A stretch of 64,000 bases of DNA from a virus, in the IMG/VR virus record IMGVR_UViG_3300044825_001003, positions 38,749 to 102,748 of that record. The stretch is one strand, 5' to 3'. This document shows, piece by piece, positions 35,301 through 43,921 of the stretch. Below the pieces are notes generated by a model. That model was given only the letters and a program-made list of their open reading frames with translations. It made no database searches and had not been told where the DNA came from. Numbering within the stretch: position 1 is the first letter of the stretch; the number at the start of each line of letters is the position of its first letter. Position numbers and translations under genes: made by a program.

Positions 35301-38300
35301 TTAAGGCTTCATCTCCTTCCACCGGACTAACTACTGAGCCCGCACCTACGGAACCAACTGCGACAGCCCCTCCTCCGGTTGCGACACCTACGACGCCAGA
35401 GCCACCAACCGCTCCAGTTCCAGCGGCCCAACCCGCTCCCGCAACCACAGCCGCACAGGTCGCTCATCCCAAGCTCAACGACCAAGGCCAGCCAGTAATT
35501 ATCAATAGCCCATCCGAACCGACACCGGACACTACATGGACAGATCCAGCCACTACTGCCGTATTCGTTCCAGAGGGCAATACCCCAACTAAGATCGGCA
35601 ACACGGAACTTAAGCCATGGACCCCGCCTCAAGATGGCTGGTCTAGTATCAGTGGTGTAAATGAAAAACTAGATAACCGTAAGCCGTTTACTTCAACCCC
35701 AGGCAAGCAAGCTGCTTCTGGCGTGATTATTGTAGAAGACGATGGAAGAGTTTGGCTGATTTCACCGACGAATCAATTTGGCGGATACGACAACACTCTA
35801 CCAAAAGGCAAGCTCGATCCAAGCCTCAGTATGCAAGAAAACGCAATTAAAGAGGCGTGGGAAGAGACTGGTCTTAAGGTAGATATTATCGGCATAGTTG
35901 GTGACTACGAAAAGAGCACCTCTAAGGTCAGATACTATCTCGCCAAGAGGGTTGGCGGGACTCCCAAGAATATGGGATGGGAGGCACAAGCGGTAAAACT
36001 TGCCACCCTGGACGATGCAAAGAACCTCTTAAATCAACAAGTTGACAAGGATATCATCAGCGACCTTGAGAAGATGGTATCTTCCGGCAAGCTTGCAGAG
36101 ATCAAGGACGGAACCCCCAGAAAGCTATCGACTTACGGGCGAGAGGTTTCAACTAAGATCGGCGGGAGTAATCCTGGAGGATGGTATCAGGACGGCGGGA
36201 CCAAGTGGCTTGTTAAAGGAAACAAGCAGAAGGTAATCGGATCAGTAACTCCAGAGCAGAGCGATGCTAGGGCTGCTAATGAAGTACTGGCATCTAAGCT
36301 TATTCGTGCCGTAATGAAGATCTCAGCTCCAGAAATGAAGCTCGTTGATCTCGAAGGAAAGTACGGCGGTGGTCTTGGCGTAGCCAGTAAGAAAGTCCCG
36401 TCATTTGAATCATTTAATCCTGATAATCCAGGTCACGTAAACGCTGCGGCTAAGACGTTCGCTATCAACGCTTGGCTTGCGAATTACGATGTTCTCGGAA
36501 TGGGGTACGACAACACCGTAATCACGCCAAATGGAAATGCGATTAACATCGACCCAGGTGGCGCTCTTTTATTCAGGGCTCAGGGCTTACCAAAAGGTGC
36601 CTCCCATGGCGTAGTCAATGGCTTACTAGACCCATCGGCCCCTGAGTTTGAGTCAATGCAGAAGACAACGCCAGAGCAAAAGGCTGTCTTTGGCAAAATG
36701 ACACCGGAGCAGTTAAAGGATAGCGCCAAGCCACTGGCCACGATCAGCGACGAGACAATCAAGAAGCTGGTGAATACATACGGATGGGGAAGCGATGCGG
36801 ATAAAGCCGCTCTTGCCGATAATCTAATTCAGCGCAAGAACGCTATTTTACAAAAAGCTGGAGTTACTACCACTTCTTCAGTTGCTCCGGTCGCTCAACC
36901 ATCGCCCCAAGTAACGCCTCAGCCGCCATCGCCAGCAGTTGCTACCCAAACCCAGCAACCGCCTGTAGCTGCAACCGCCAAGCTGCAATTAGGAGATCCT
37001 ACATTTGGGATGAAACTAGATGCTTCACCAGCGACTGTAGCGGAGTATGAGTCGCTTAGTGATTCCGATAAAGACAATGCGTATAACTTAATCAGCGGGT
37101 ATATTGGATACTTTGAAGATCCAGCATACATCCTTAATCAATACCCAAATATCCTGTCTTTCGTCCAAGCAAGCATCAATACTACATCAAATGCTCAAGT
37201 CCCTTATTCCAAGGCAGTAAAACTATACCTAGAGGACGTCGCTAATCAACTAGCTGGCAAGACTGATTCAGAACAGATAGAGATAGTAAAGCAAATAGTC
37301 GATCAGTCTTCCGGCTGGACGCAAGAGCCGCCGCAGACATCGCCGACAGCACCTAGTTGGTCAACCCCATCGCTACCCTCGTCAGCAGCGCTAGCGGGTG
37401 CTTATCAGCCTTGGAAAGACGATGCTCCTCAGGATGTTCTCGATAAATGGAATTCGGCAACGCCAGATCAGCAAGCAGAGGCTTCTATTGGAATACATAA
37501 CATCGTAAAGCCTGTAGCCGAAATCATAGCTTCAGGTGGAAGCCCAGAAGAAGTACTTCAATTTACTATTGATTCTTACGAGAACGACCCATGGAGTCAG
37601 CAAGGCGTTAAAGATATTATCGTTCCCTATCTGAAGCATTTGAAATCAGAAGTTGTAGGAAAGTCTTCAAACGAGGCTCTGGATTACATTAACAAAGTTG
37701 GAGAAGATTGGGGTCTTGCAAATAATTGGATCGAATCCGTACCTGGATATCAGAGTTACGTTGCCTCCCAGTCTGGTCAGACTGCGCCGCCGCCATCTCC
37801 AGCGGTCGCCACTCAAGCACCGCCTTCCCTGACACAGCAAGCCGCACCAGCGGCAGTACAACCACCTCAATTGGCTGCCGCACAGCCTGCTCAGCAAGTT
37901 CCTCAGGTAAAGATTAAATACAAAGGCGGATCAATAGACGCCCCTCAGAATGTTGCGGCTAAATTCAGTATGCTTAACTCGTACTGGAAGAAGAAGGTTG
38001 CCCAATATGTAAGTGACGCAGCGACAGCTCTTGGCGGTTTTGCCAGCCAGAACTCAAGCCCAACCGAGGTCATTAATTATCTGGATAACATGATTTCTAT
38101 TTTCCAGTCAGCGGCATCGAGCCCAACGTCAGTAGTCGCTCAAACTGCAAATAGTTCAGTGCTTGTCCCTCTGTTTGAAGATATAAAGAGTAAGTTTTCG
38201 GCCACAACTAGTTTGATTACTCCTGGTTCGCCCGCCGCTGCCGATGTGAGCTTGATATACCTGCCGTTTAAGGGATTACTGGATAATTTTGCAACTCCAG

Positions 38301-39814
38301 CAGTCACGCCACAGCAATCATCTCAGCCAAACACGGTAGTATCTCAGACAGCGCAAGCTCCACCGGCAGGCACTGACCAAGTAAGCACCTCTTATGGCGA
38401 TTTCATCATTCCCTCTAATTTCGTAACGATATTCAATTCAATGACTCCAGGGAACAAGGAATCTTTTGGTAAACACATACTTGAGCCTTTATTTTCGAGC
38501 ATCACTTCAGGCGCTTCTGCGTCAGATATTCATGCTAAAGTACAAAGCAAGCTCACAGAGGCCCAAGGAAAGCTAAGTGGCTATCAGCAAAAAATAGCAA
38601 ACGGAACAGCCGTCCAAACCGAAAAAGACCGCGCTGATTACTATCAGAATCTCGTAATCCCGTATCTAAACTTTGTCTCAAGCACAGGACAGGTTCCTTC
38701 TCAGCCTCCACCGACATACACTAGTCCGTCTGGAGCGACATTATCACTGACACCAGGAACTTTGCCACCAAAGCCAACCTGGGCAACACAGTTATTCGCT
38801 CAATCAATCCTAAGCCAGTCTCCGAATATTATAAGCAATCTTGCAAATCAGCTTTCTTACTATGGCTTCGTTAACGCAATTAAGGGAGAAGCAAATAGCG
38901 AGACTCAAGCTGAACTCAATAAGGCTCAAAGCCTTGTAAGTCAATCTTCTGTAGACGCAAGCTTGATCGAAAAAGCAAAAGCCGATGGATTGGCTAAATA
39001 CGCGACTATCGCATTATCTTACAAGGATGTTCCAGCGAAGTGGACACGGAGACTTTTTGAATACATAGACAAGCCGGATAAGTTCAAGTTTGCGTTTAAT
39101 CCATCTTCATACTTAAGTTCGGCCCAGTCAAACAAGTCAGACGCTCAACTTAAAAGCAGCTTTGATCTCCACCAAGAAAATGAAATACAGTCAAAATTAA
39201 CCTCAACTCAAATCGGATACCTTAAGAATTATGGCGGTGGGGGGTATAGTGGATTAAATGGGTCAATTGCCACCTCGTATAAATCAGGGAGTCCGCTTCC
39301 TTATGATATTGCCAAGATGGTCAATGGAGATGCGGGAAGTCCTGGAATTGACGATGCAATGAACAAAATCACACTTGGCCACGATATGCTCTTGAAAAGA
39401 GCAGTGTCTTCAGTTAATTTTTGGAGTCAATTTGGTTTTACTTCATCAAATCAACCAATGGACCCAGCAACAATGAAGGCAATGATCGGCCAGACGTACA
39501 CTGAGATATCATACGCCGGAGCAAGTACTGATCCCAAGTGGGATAGTACCGTTGCCTCATCCTTAAAAGGAAAGGTCATATTTACTATAAGCGCGAATAA
39601 AGATGTCCATGGGATTAAGATATACGGAAACCCGGTATATGGAATGGGGTCAGAAGGGCCAGGATATGAAAATGAAATCCTTCTCCACAGAGGGACGACT
39701 TACGTCATAAAATCATTCAAATTCAGAGGATATGAATACGATCAAGGGGACAATAAGCCCATTTGGGAAGCAGAGATGATGGTTGTAGACCAATCCCCTA
39801 AGCCTTTACCTTAA
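32396..39814 (+). CDS. Giant multi-effector ejection protein (muralytic-like, Nudix, kinase-like, ADP-ribosyltransferase)
   Basis: 2472 residues. In order: a segment at about 100-225 (NNNPFALRP..GFAVFDTPSSSARA..YAPKSDN) like virion muralytic or lysozyme-like domains; hydrophobic Gly/Ala helices at about 571-605, 625-655 and 718-738; a Pro/Ala/Thr linker (about 780-862); a Nudix domain (about 1103-1228), box at 1138-1160 with KEAWEETGL but Leu in place of the first Glu; a kinase-like domain (about 1245-1495) with K1274, NYD (1363-1365), DN (1372-1373) and IDPGGALLFR (from 1385); five helical repeats ending 'PYLxxL'; and an ART-like domain (about 2300-2472) with R2335, a GAST turn (2375-2378) and ExE at 2425-2427. 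It is probably injected with DNA to breach the wall and modify host proteins. The ART and Nudix calls are the firmest. Confidence 0.7.
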   Translation: MAEQQLPDINDYINELPVDAAKQDKLYYAFYSDNPRKALESIQDVPKEIRQALFSIRGKIHKGEQYDLNDIVKSAGISKPVVVSAPKPKAPPVAGTPSLTIEQNNNPFALRPTSGESFIGEEKGGNRGFAVFDTPSSSARAATITLQNYQSKYGLDTLRKIFNRYAPKSDNNQPDKYATRVAKDLGVDPDDPIDTKDPDLMKQLLRSIAKVELGSEEKADSYFQDIEDGVGRAFERLAQQKPAPSARKEATTSRVSKPGPYITKLSPSEEQEFIQWAEKNNVPFDLSADADYDMPGFWKALKAKDPRATTEQKPDGLHFPDIWKTPAHETFSSESIYAGPDAPKWKGSKLYDSTGKLIKDESELAKPDKEAEKKTAPPPTAKPVVEKKESIIPGTELTGLPGVPLPSLPGERETRRRIKEEGFFFKSKPKPTEAPRAERKTTVEPTKNKPVEVQKKDTTKTEAIGIPQISTAKPPVEEVYAPSLAKDLFNATVRGIVPGFFNIPRILSRVPGGFREDIEALRTVPSDIQRNEGFIGQEARAKEDALNRKKTAQLIARAEEKVLPEAPVSGVAKFTESTASTAPYIVAGAVGGPYATRAMGAAAGAEEALTRADISGKPLTEGQRVAIGTAGAGIGLTEAIPIDRVIGRLIGAGVVNKALTDADIVKLLFPKLGDRLKSAGVQFGAEALQEGFSGLAQNALESMYGGRPVEEIWTDVGNQFAMGGGAGLVIDILSQLAGTRIGRNRLKRMGIDPQAYKEWVESGEADKAKAEAEEIARKAMAPEEAPAAQPEPPPAVETPAPAVPTAPPATAEQPAPVTAETEIEPVEAPPVIAEPPTTATATPPVVTATAEPPAVEAKPTEGVTTAEVKDLEVTDPFSGSSTTVQVPSSVAAKYETLTDLQKEAAAGNFLALASTPLEDISSEIRSIKNDLKELDKNPAAAAGLDPYFPSPEDFKSFTNEIIIPYLEHLKASSPSTGLTTEPAPTEPTATAPPPVATPTTPEPPTAPVPAAQPAPATTAAQVAHPKLNDQGQPVIINSPSEPTPDTTWTDPATTAVFVPEGNTPTKIGNTELKPWTPPQDGWSSISGVNEKLDNRKPFTSTPGKQAASGVIIVEDDGRVWLISPTNQFGGYDNTLPKGKLDPSLSMQENAIKEAWEETGLKVDIIGIVGDYEKSTSKVRYYLAKRVGGTPKNMGWEAQAVKLATLDDAKNLLNQQVDKDIISDLEKMVSSGKLAEIKDGTPRKLSTYGREVSTKIGGSNPGGWYQDGGTKWLVKGNKQKVIGSVTPEQSDARAANEVLASKLIRAVMKISAPEMKLVDLEGKYGGGLGVASKKVPSFESFNPDNPGHVNAAAKTFAINAWLANYDVLGMGYDNTVITPNGNAINIDPGGALLFRAQGLPKGASHGVVNGLLDPSAPEFESMQKTTPEQKAVFGKMTPEQLKDSAKPLATISDETIKKLVNTYGWGSDADKAALADNLIQRKNAILQKAGVTTTSSVAPVAQPSPQVTPQPPSPAVATQTQQPPVAATAKLQLGDPTFGMKLDASPATVAEYESLSDSDKDNAYNLISGYIGYFEDPAYILNQYPNILSFVQASINTTSNAQVPYSKAVKLYLEDVANQLAGKTDSEQIEIVKQIVDQSSGWTQEPPQTSPTAPSWSTPSLPSSAALAGAYQPWKDDAPQDVLDKWNSATPDQQAEASIGIHNIVKPVAEIIASGGSPEEVLQFTIDSYENDPWSQQGVKDIIVPYLKHLKSEVVGKSSNEALDYINKVGEDWGLANNWIESVPGYQSYVASQSGQTAPPPSPAVATQAPPSLTQQAAPAAVQPPQLAAAQPAQQVPQVKIKYKGGSIDAPQNVAAKFSMLNSYWKKKVAQYVSDAATALGGFASQNSSPTEVINYLDNMISIFQSAASSPTSVVAQTANSSVLVPLFEDIKSKFSATTSLITPGSPAAADVSLIYLPFKGLLDNFATPAVTPQQSSQPNTVVSQTAQAPPAGTDQVSTSYGDFIIPSNFVTIFNSMTPGNKESFGKHILEPLFSSITSGASASDIHAKVQSKLTEAQGKLSGYQQKIANGTAVQTEKDRADYYQNLVIPYLNFVSSTGQVPSQPPPTYTSPSGATLSLTPGTLPPKPTWATQLFAQSILSQSPNIISNLANQLSYYGFVNAIKGEANSETQAELNKAQSLVSQSSVDASLIEKAKADGLAKYATIALSYKDVPAKWTRRLFEYIDKPDKFKFAFNPSSYLSSAQSNKSDAQLKSSFDLHQENEIQSKLTSTQIGYLKNYGGGGYSGLNGSIATSYKSGSPLPYDIAKMVNGDAGSPGIDDAMNKITLGHDMLLKRAVSSVNFWSQFGFTSSNQPMDPATMKAMIGQTYTEISYAGASTDPKWDSTVASSLKGKVIFTISANKDVHGIKIYGNPVYGMGSEGPGYENEILLHRGTTYVIKSFKFRGYEYDQGDNKPIWEAEMMVVDQSPKPLP

Positions 39815-39838
39815 AGAGCATAGCTGATAAAATAATAT

Positions 39839-40117
39839 ATGGCACAAGAACCAGATAAGAACGTAGATTACTCCGATGGCCTAACTGTCAGAGTTAAGAC
39901 ATTGTGCGACTCATGCAAGCACAGAGATCCCTTTGTAAATCCGTTTGTATGCAAGGCTTTCCCCAAGGGGATACCAAAGGCTATTTTACTAGGCGTCTAC
40001 GACCACAGATTTAGATGGCTTGAGCCAGGGAATAAAGACAACGGTATCACCTACGAGAAAAAAGAAGGTGATACGTTCGAAGATCTAGTTGAAAAAGCGA
40101 AAGCGAGAAAAAAGTAA
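39839..40117 (+). CDS. Small Cys-containing conserved protein
   Basis: 92 residues with three Cys: CDSCKHRD near residue 23 and a third in 'VCKAFPKGIPKAILLG', then 'DHRFRWLEPGNKDNGITYE'. This C-x2-C-x-H ... C-x-A-F-P-x-G-I-P ... G-D/N-x-G-I pattern belongs to a widespread small protein family of unknown function; a metal site is likely. It is the second-last gene before the convergent terminator, in the same direction as the ejection genes. Confidence 0.65.
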   Translation: MAQEPDKNVDYSDGLTVRVKTLCDSCKHRDPFVNPFVCKAFPKGIPKAILLGVYDHRFRWLEPGNKDNGITYEKKEGDTFEDLVEKAKARKK

Positions 40118-40118
40118 A

Positions 40119-40439
40119 ATGTGGATTTTTACAAGATACGGCTTTTATAGCCTATCTGCGGATGGAGATATTGTCTGGATTCGCGGCAGAAAGAAGAGCC
40201 ACCTCCAGGCACTCAAAGACCGCTTCATGCTTGAAGGAGAGATCCTAGAGGACGCCGGAACTGACTACAAGTACAGGATCAAAACAAACAAGCGATTCGC
40301 AGCTTCGATCATGTACGAACTCGCCATTGAGCAAGAGTGGGGAAACTTCAAGAACGAAGTAGCAAACTACAGTAAAGACCGAGCGTATATACATTCCCTA
40401 CATGAAGTCTGGGATACGATGTACGGAATTCAGGAATAA
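40119..40439 (+). CDS. Small conserved phage protein (MWIFTRYGFYS type)
   Basis: 106 residues from ATG 40119, one base after the previous stop; a longer in-frame form from 40089 would overlap the upstream gene and lacks support. The start 'MWIFTRYGFYSLS' followed by 'WIRGRKKSHLQALKDRF' matches a small family common in phages and bacteria, with no known role. The final helical part (SIMYELAIEQEWGNFK) has no motif. The convergent terminator begins one base after the stop. Confidence 0.65.
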   Translation: MWIFTRYGFYSLSADGDIVWIRGRKKSHLQALKDRFMLEGEILEDAGTDYKYRIKTNKRFAASIMYELAIEQEWGNFKNEVANYSKDRAYIHSLHEVWDTMYGIQE

Positions 40440-40440
40440 G

Positions 40441-40462
40441 AAAGGGGGCCTAAGCCCCCTTT
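40441..40462. terminator. Bidirectional terminator between convergent arms
   Basis: AAAGGGGGC / GCCCCCTTT form a perfect 9-bp stem with a CTAA loop. The + side continues with TTTAGTTTTA and the - side with TTTCTTATT, so both directions have U-rich tails. It lies one base after the left-arm stop and four bases from the stop of the ribonucleotide reductase gene, separating the two arms of the genome. Confidence 0.9.
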
Positions 40463-40466
40463 AGTT

Positions 40467-43400
40467 TTATGTAAGTTCGCACCCCCCTGCGGTGCAGGCC
40501 ATTTCTTGAGCGCCAGTGGTCTCGTCGCTCCGCTCATACAGAGCCAGGGCAGACCAGTCAATCGACGGAGGCATGGCGGCAAGAGCCTTCTCGTACTCTT
40601 CCTTCGTGCATTCCGTATACGGAGCTTGCTTGTATACATGGTTGGAATGCGGCAGGAAGCTAAGGCCAGAGATGTCATCGAAGTGCTTGTACACCCAGGC
40701 CGCGACATCGACCCATTCATGCTCTCGTACATAGATTGTACATGACACTGTATGGTCGGCCCAGTACTTCTTATAGGTCAGCCACAGTTCTAGCTGGTCG
40801 ATTGCGGTCATATCGTCTCGGAGAATGGACGAGTCAGGCGACTTCATCGGGAAGCTGAATACGTAGGTCGAATCAGGCTTCGTGATATCGTCCTCTACCG
40901 GGAAACCAGCATCCTTCATCATAATGGCAAGCGGGTCTTTCTTGTCCGCTCGAACTGTGCGAATGTAGTACTTGCTATAGCGAGGATGGATACCACTGGC
41001 TCGGTCAGCGAGTTGGCTGGTAGTATTGTGAGACTTGAAAGCCCCATCGTAATACCATGGTTCACCGTCTACCTGGATATCAAACGTAGGCATTACCCCA
41101 ACGGAATTAACAGACTTTACCTTTCCGATAACGAGATTAGGCTCTCCGGTCATTCTCCAAGTATCACATCCAACAGCTTTGAATTTATTAGAGTTAGCAA
41201 GAAGCACGTCGAAAGCGTCAGAGCGGCATCCGGCCCCAATGCCACACAAGAACATGCGTTTCCTGCCTTGATGATTCTCGCCCCGAGAGTTTAGAGATCG
41301 ACCCATATTTATACCACAAGCAAACAGGGTAGACTGAACGTGCTTAGCGAGTCTCTCGTCTGCCGTTGTCCAAGTAGCGATACCGACTCCATCAGGATCA
41401 GTAGTGGCGTGTCCATCTGCATCTACCAAACCAGCAAAGAAAGCCACGATATGCTTCCATGAAGACTGGCGAACGCACCGAGGAATAAACTCAATTCCGC
41501 CATCTTCCATATACTTCCATACGTGATTCTTAATAAGCCAGTGCCACAGTAGTTTTGACCCAACCTCAAGGGTATAGGCTCGCCTATCCGAACAAGACTT
41601 CATTGTGGAATTTAGGCCAAACTTATCCTGAAGAATACGCTTGATCTTGCTCAAATTATCTTCGCCCGAGTCGATCCAACGAAGCCGGTACTTCCCAGTT
41701 GACATACACCCATCGCCCCATAGGTAGCCAAGGAACCAAGCTAAATCCTCGTCCATTTCAACAGGCTGCTGAATGTCTTGAATGTCCCCGTGAGTCGAGA
41801 TGTGGTGTTTATTGATCGAGCGGAATCTGTAAGGCACTTCGCTCCGATAGGCCATTGTATTCGTAGCGATAACGTATCCCGGCTTGATGTCTTTAGCCTC
41901 AGCCCAATCGTTAATCATGCGAATTCGGTTGCCGCCAAGGTGTTCTTTTTCAATAAACCATTTATGGTTTGGAGTAGAGCGAACGGTTTGACCGTAGTTC
42001 ATGGTGATTTCCAGAACCTCGGAGAATCCATTAGCGTATGTCTGGCCGACAGGAGCCCTTTCACTTCTCTGCATAACAGACACAGGGCTTTTCATAGAGG
42101 ACCAGTCGTCACCAATCTCATGATCTGAGATCTCCAGGAATTCTTCCATGGTAAGAATTCCTTTATCTGTTACGGTAATGGCGCTAATCGGGCGACACCC
42201 TTCAGGTTTAACGCATGTAATAGCAGTGGATTCCGCAATTCCGATTCTACCCGCCCAATCTTTATTTACTTCACGAGCATATTCTCGCAATTCGGAAAGG
42301 GCATTCTTTAAGTCTTCTGATTTATAGTTACTCATCATCGAGTTATCGCAGATGCCAGAGAAAGAAACTCCTAAGAGTCGCTCTTCTTCACTATTTCTTT
42401 TCCATACCTTGCGCAGATACCTAAAGTTAGTTAGCGAAGACTGAAGAGTTCCAAGGATCGTAGCAACCTTGACTTTTCTCTTTAGGGAATCAACTGTATC
42501 TTTAGGTGAAATTTGTACACTAGAAAGGTTGCAAAATTGAGCAGAACGTAGTATAATCTCATTGCAAGGGTTGGCCCCGAACCTGTAATCGCTGTCTCGA
42601 TTCGGTAGTTCAGAGATATATTTCTTAACTGCGTGTCGATTAAAGATGCCACGCTCACCGGAGCCCGACCTATACAAAGACAGCCATTCCTCCATAAACT
42701 GACCGATATCCGGCTTGGCATTATAGACGGCACTATTATTAGCAAGGGCTCTCTGTACGTTGTTTTCCCACCAGTTACCAGACTTGCAATGACGAATTTC
42801 TGGATCACTCAGGTCCGATAGGGATATAAGGGCGCTTCGACGAACGCCGCCAACTACGACAATTTCAGCAACTTTGCAAACGATATCATGGCATTCGATT
42901 GGCTTGAGTTTCCGCCCTGCCGCACCAGTGAATACCTTTACTGTAAAATCAAACAGTCTTACCAGTGGGTCTGGCCCTGAAGCGCGCCCACCAAAAGTTT
43001 TCAGCCGAGCGCCAGCAGGGCGAATTTTAGACACGTCCCACTTTGGAATCTTGCCAGCGTAAAGCATGGAGATTAGTTCGCGGTATGCGGTAGCCCAGCC
43101 GATCTTAGAATCAGCTACCACGATAACAGAATCGGTCGGATGAAACTCGGACGGTACTTCGGGTAGTTTGGCTACGTCTTCTGATTCAACTCCAAACCCA
43201 GCTCCTGTACCGCACGTAAGAACGTACAGGATCTCATCAAAAGCATGAGGGTGGTCAATTGCTACATAGCTGCAATTGAATCCAGCCACCTCATCTCGCT
43301 CAAGCGCCTTGCCTGCCGTCATAAGCGCTCTCATAGAAGGGAGTACCTCTAAATTCAAGACGGCCAGCTTGCACTCTTCAAGCTCCTTCTCAATCTCCGT

Positions 43401-43559
43401 GGTCATCTTGCCTGAATCGACCAGTCGGTTGTAGAAGAAGTCAAAGTACCTGCTGACCGTCTCTTCCCAATTCTCCCTGCGCCCCAAGTCGTCACGCCAT
43501 CTGCTGTAGCGACTGGTCGCAATAAACGTCTGATAGTCTGTTGGAAGACTGTATGCCAT
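40467..43559 (-). CDS. B12-dependent (class II) ribonucleotide reductase with intein
   Basis: 1030 residues from ATG 43559, with AGGATAGATAAC upstream. Removing a 391-residue intein leaves about 639 residues, the size of phage adenosylcobalamin-dependent ribonucleoside-triphosphate reductases. It would make deoxynucleotides for phage DNA without oxygen. Visible key sites: Cys96 in 'GFNCSYVA', the active-site loop NPCNE (330-334, Cys332 and Glu334) and the C-terminal redox pair in 'ACTAGGCE'. The intein interrupts the conserved 'CVKPEG-TTSQLAD' loop. It is the last gene of the right arm and ends at the shared terminator. Confidence 0.92.
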   Translation of the reverse strand: MAYSLPTDYQTFIATSRYSRWRDDLGRRENWEETVSRYFDFFYNRLVDSGKMTTEIEKELEECKLAVLNLEVLPSMRALMTAGKALERDEVAGFNCSYVAIDHPHAFDEILYVLTCGTGAGFGVESEDVAKLPEVPSEFHPTDSVIVVADSKIGWATAYRELISMLYAGKIPKWDVSKIRPAGARLKTFGGRASGPDPLVRLFDFTVKVFTGAAGRKLKPIECHDIVCKVAEIVVVGGVRRSALISLSDLSDPEIRHCKSGNWWENNVQRALANNSAVYNAKPDIGQFMEEWLSLYRSGSGERGIFNRHAVKKYISELPNRDSDYRFGANPCNEIILRSAQFCNLSSVQISPKDTVDSLKRKVKVATILGTLQSSLTNFRYLRKVWKRNSEEERLLGVSFSGICDNSMMSNYKSEDLKNALSELREYAREVNKDWAGRIGIAESTAITCVKPEGCRPISAITVTDKGILTMEEFLEISDHEIGDDWSSMKSPVSVMQRSERAPVGQTYANGFSEVLEITMNYGQTVRSTPNHKWFIEKEHLGGNRIRMINDWAEAKDIKPGYVIATNTMAYRSEVPYRFRSINKHHISTHGDIQDIQQPVEMDEDLAWFLGYLWGDGCMSTGKYRLRWIDSGEDNLSKIKRILQDKFGLNSTMKSCSDRRAYTLEVGSKLLWHWLIKNHVWKYMEDGGIEFIPRCVRQSSWKHIVAFFAGLVDADGHATTDPDGVGIATWTTADERLAKHVQSTLFACGINMGRSLNSRGENHQGRKRMFLCGIGAGCRSDAFDVLLANSNKFKAVGCDTWRMTGEPNLVIGKVKSVNSVGVMPTFDIQVDGEPWYYDGAFKSHNTTSQLADRASGIHPRYSKYYIRTVRADKKDPLAIMMKDAGFPVEDDITKPDSTYVFSFPMKSPDSSILRDDMTAIDQLELWLTYKKYWADHTVSCTIYVREHEWVDVAAWVYKHFDDISGLSFLPHSNHVYKQAPYTECTKEEYEKALAAMPPSIDWSALALYERSDETTGAQEMACTAGGCELT
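41025..42197 (-). other. Intein with LAGLIDADG endonuclease in ribonucleotide reductase
   Basis: 391 codons in frame with the host gene. It starts with Cys (CRPISAITV), has block B 'TPNHKW', two LAGLIDADG-type motifs (LAWFLGYLWGDG and FFAGLVDADG) and ends with His-Asn (FKSHN) before a Thr in the host protein. Both splice-junction residues and the penultimate His are present, so self-splicing should work, with Thr as the +1 nucleophile. The insertion splits the conserved phosphate-binding loop, a typical intein site. Confidence 0.93.
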
Positions 43560-43621
43560 GTTATCTATCCTATCTGTAGCGGTGAGTCTCCAGAATACCA
43601 CTACCAGTAGGACAGGTCAAA

Positions 43622-43921
43622 CTATGGCTTCTCTTGCTCCATGCTGGCAATCTTGCGGTCCAGATACCACCGAGCCTTCTTTAGATCCTCCAGCGCGGTG
43701 CCTTTCAACTTGTGCCGGAACAAGTATTTGACGCAGTTCCCAAGGCGGAAGTCATCGCAAAATCCGTACTGCTCGATGATATCAATGACCTGCATTGGCC
43801 CTTGCGTGTAGTGACTTGGGTGATTGACCGGATCGTGCTCTAAGCGCACCGGGCTATCAAAATTGATATTCGTATTGGCGTCATTAATCACAGTTCCGTG
43901 ACAGTACATTTCTTTAACCAT
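43622..43921 (-). CDS. DUF3310 small protein
   Basis: 99 residues. 'DPVNHPSHYTQGPMQVIDII' and 'GNCVKYLFRHKLKGTALEDLKKARWYLDRK' match the DUF3310 family, frequent in phage nucleotide-metabolism clusters and sometimes labelled as nucleotide kinase without proof. Its ATG overlaps the end of thyX by 8 bases, so it is coupled to it. The role is unknown but likely linked to deoxynucleotide supply because it lies between thyX and the reductase. Confidence 0.8.
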   Translation of the reverse strand: MVKEMYCHGTVINDANTNINFDSPVRLEHDPVNHPSHYTQGPMQVIDIIEQYGFCDDFRLGNCVKYLFRHKLKGTALEDLKKARWYLDRKIASMEQEKP

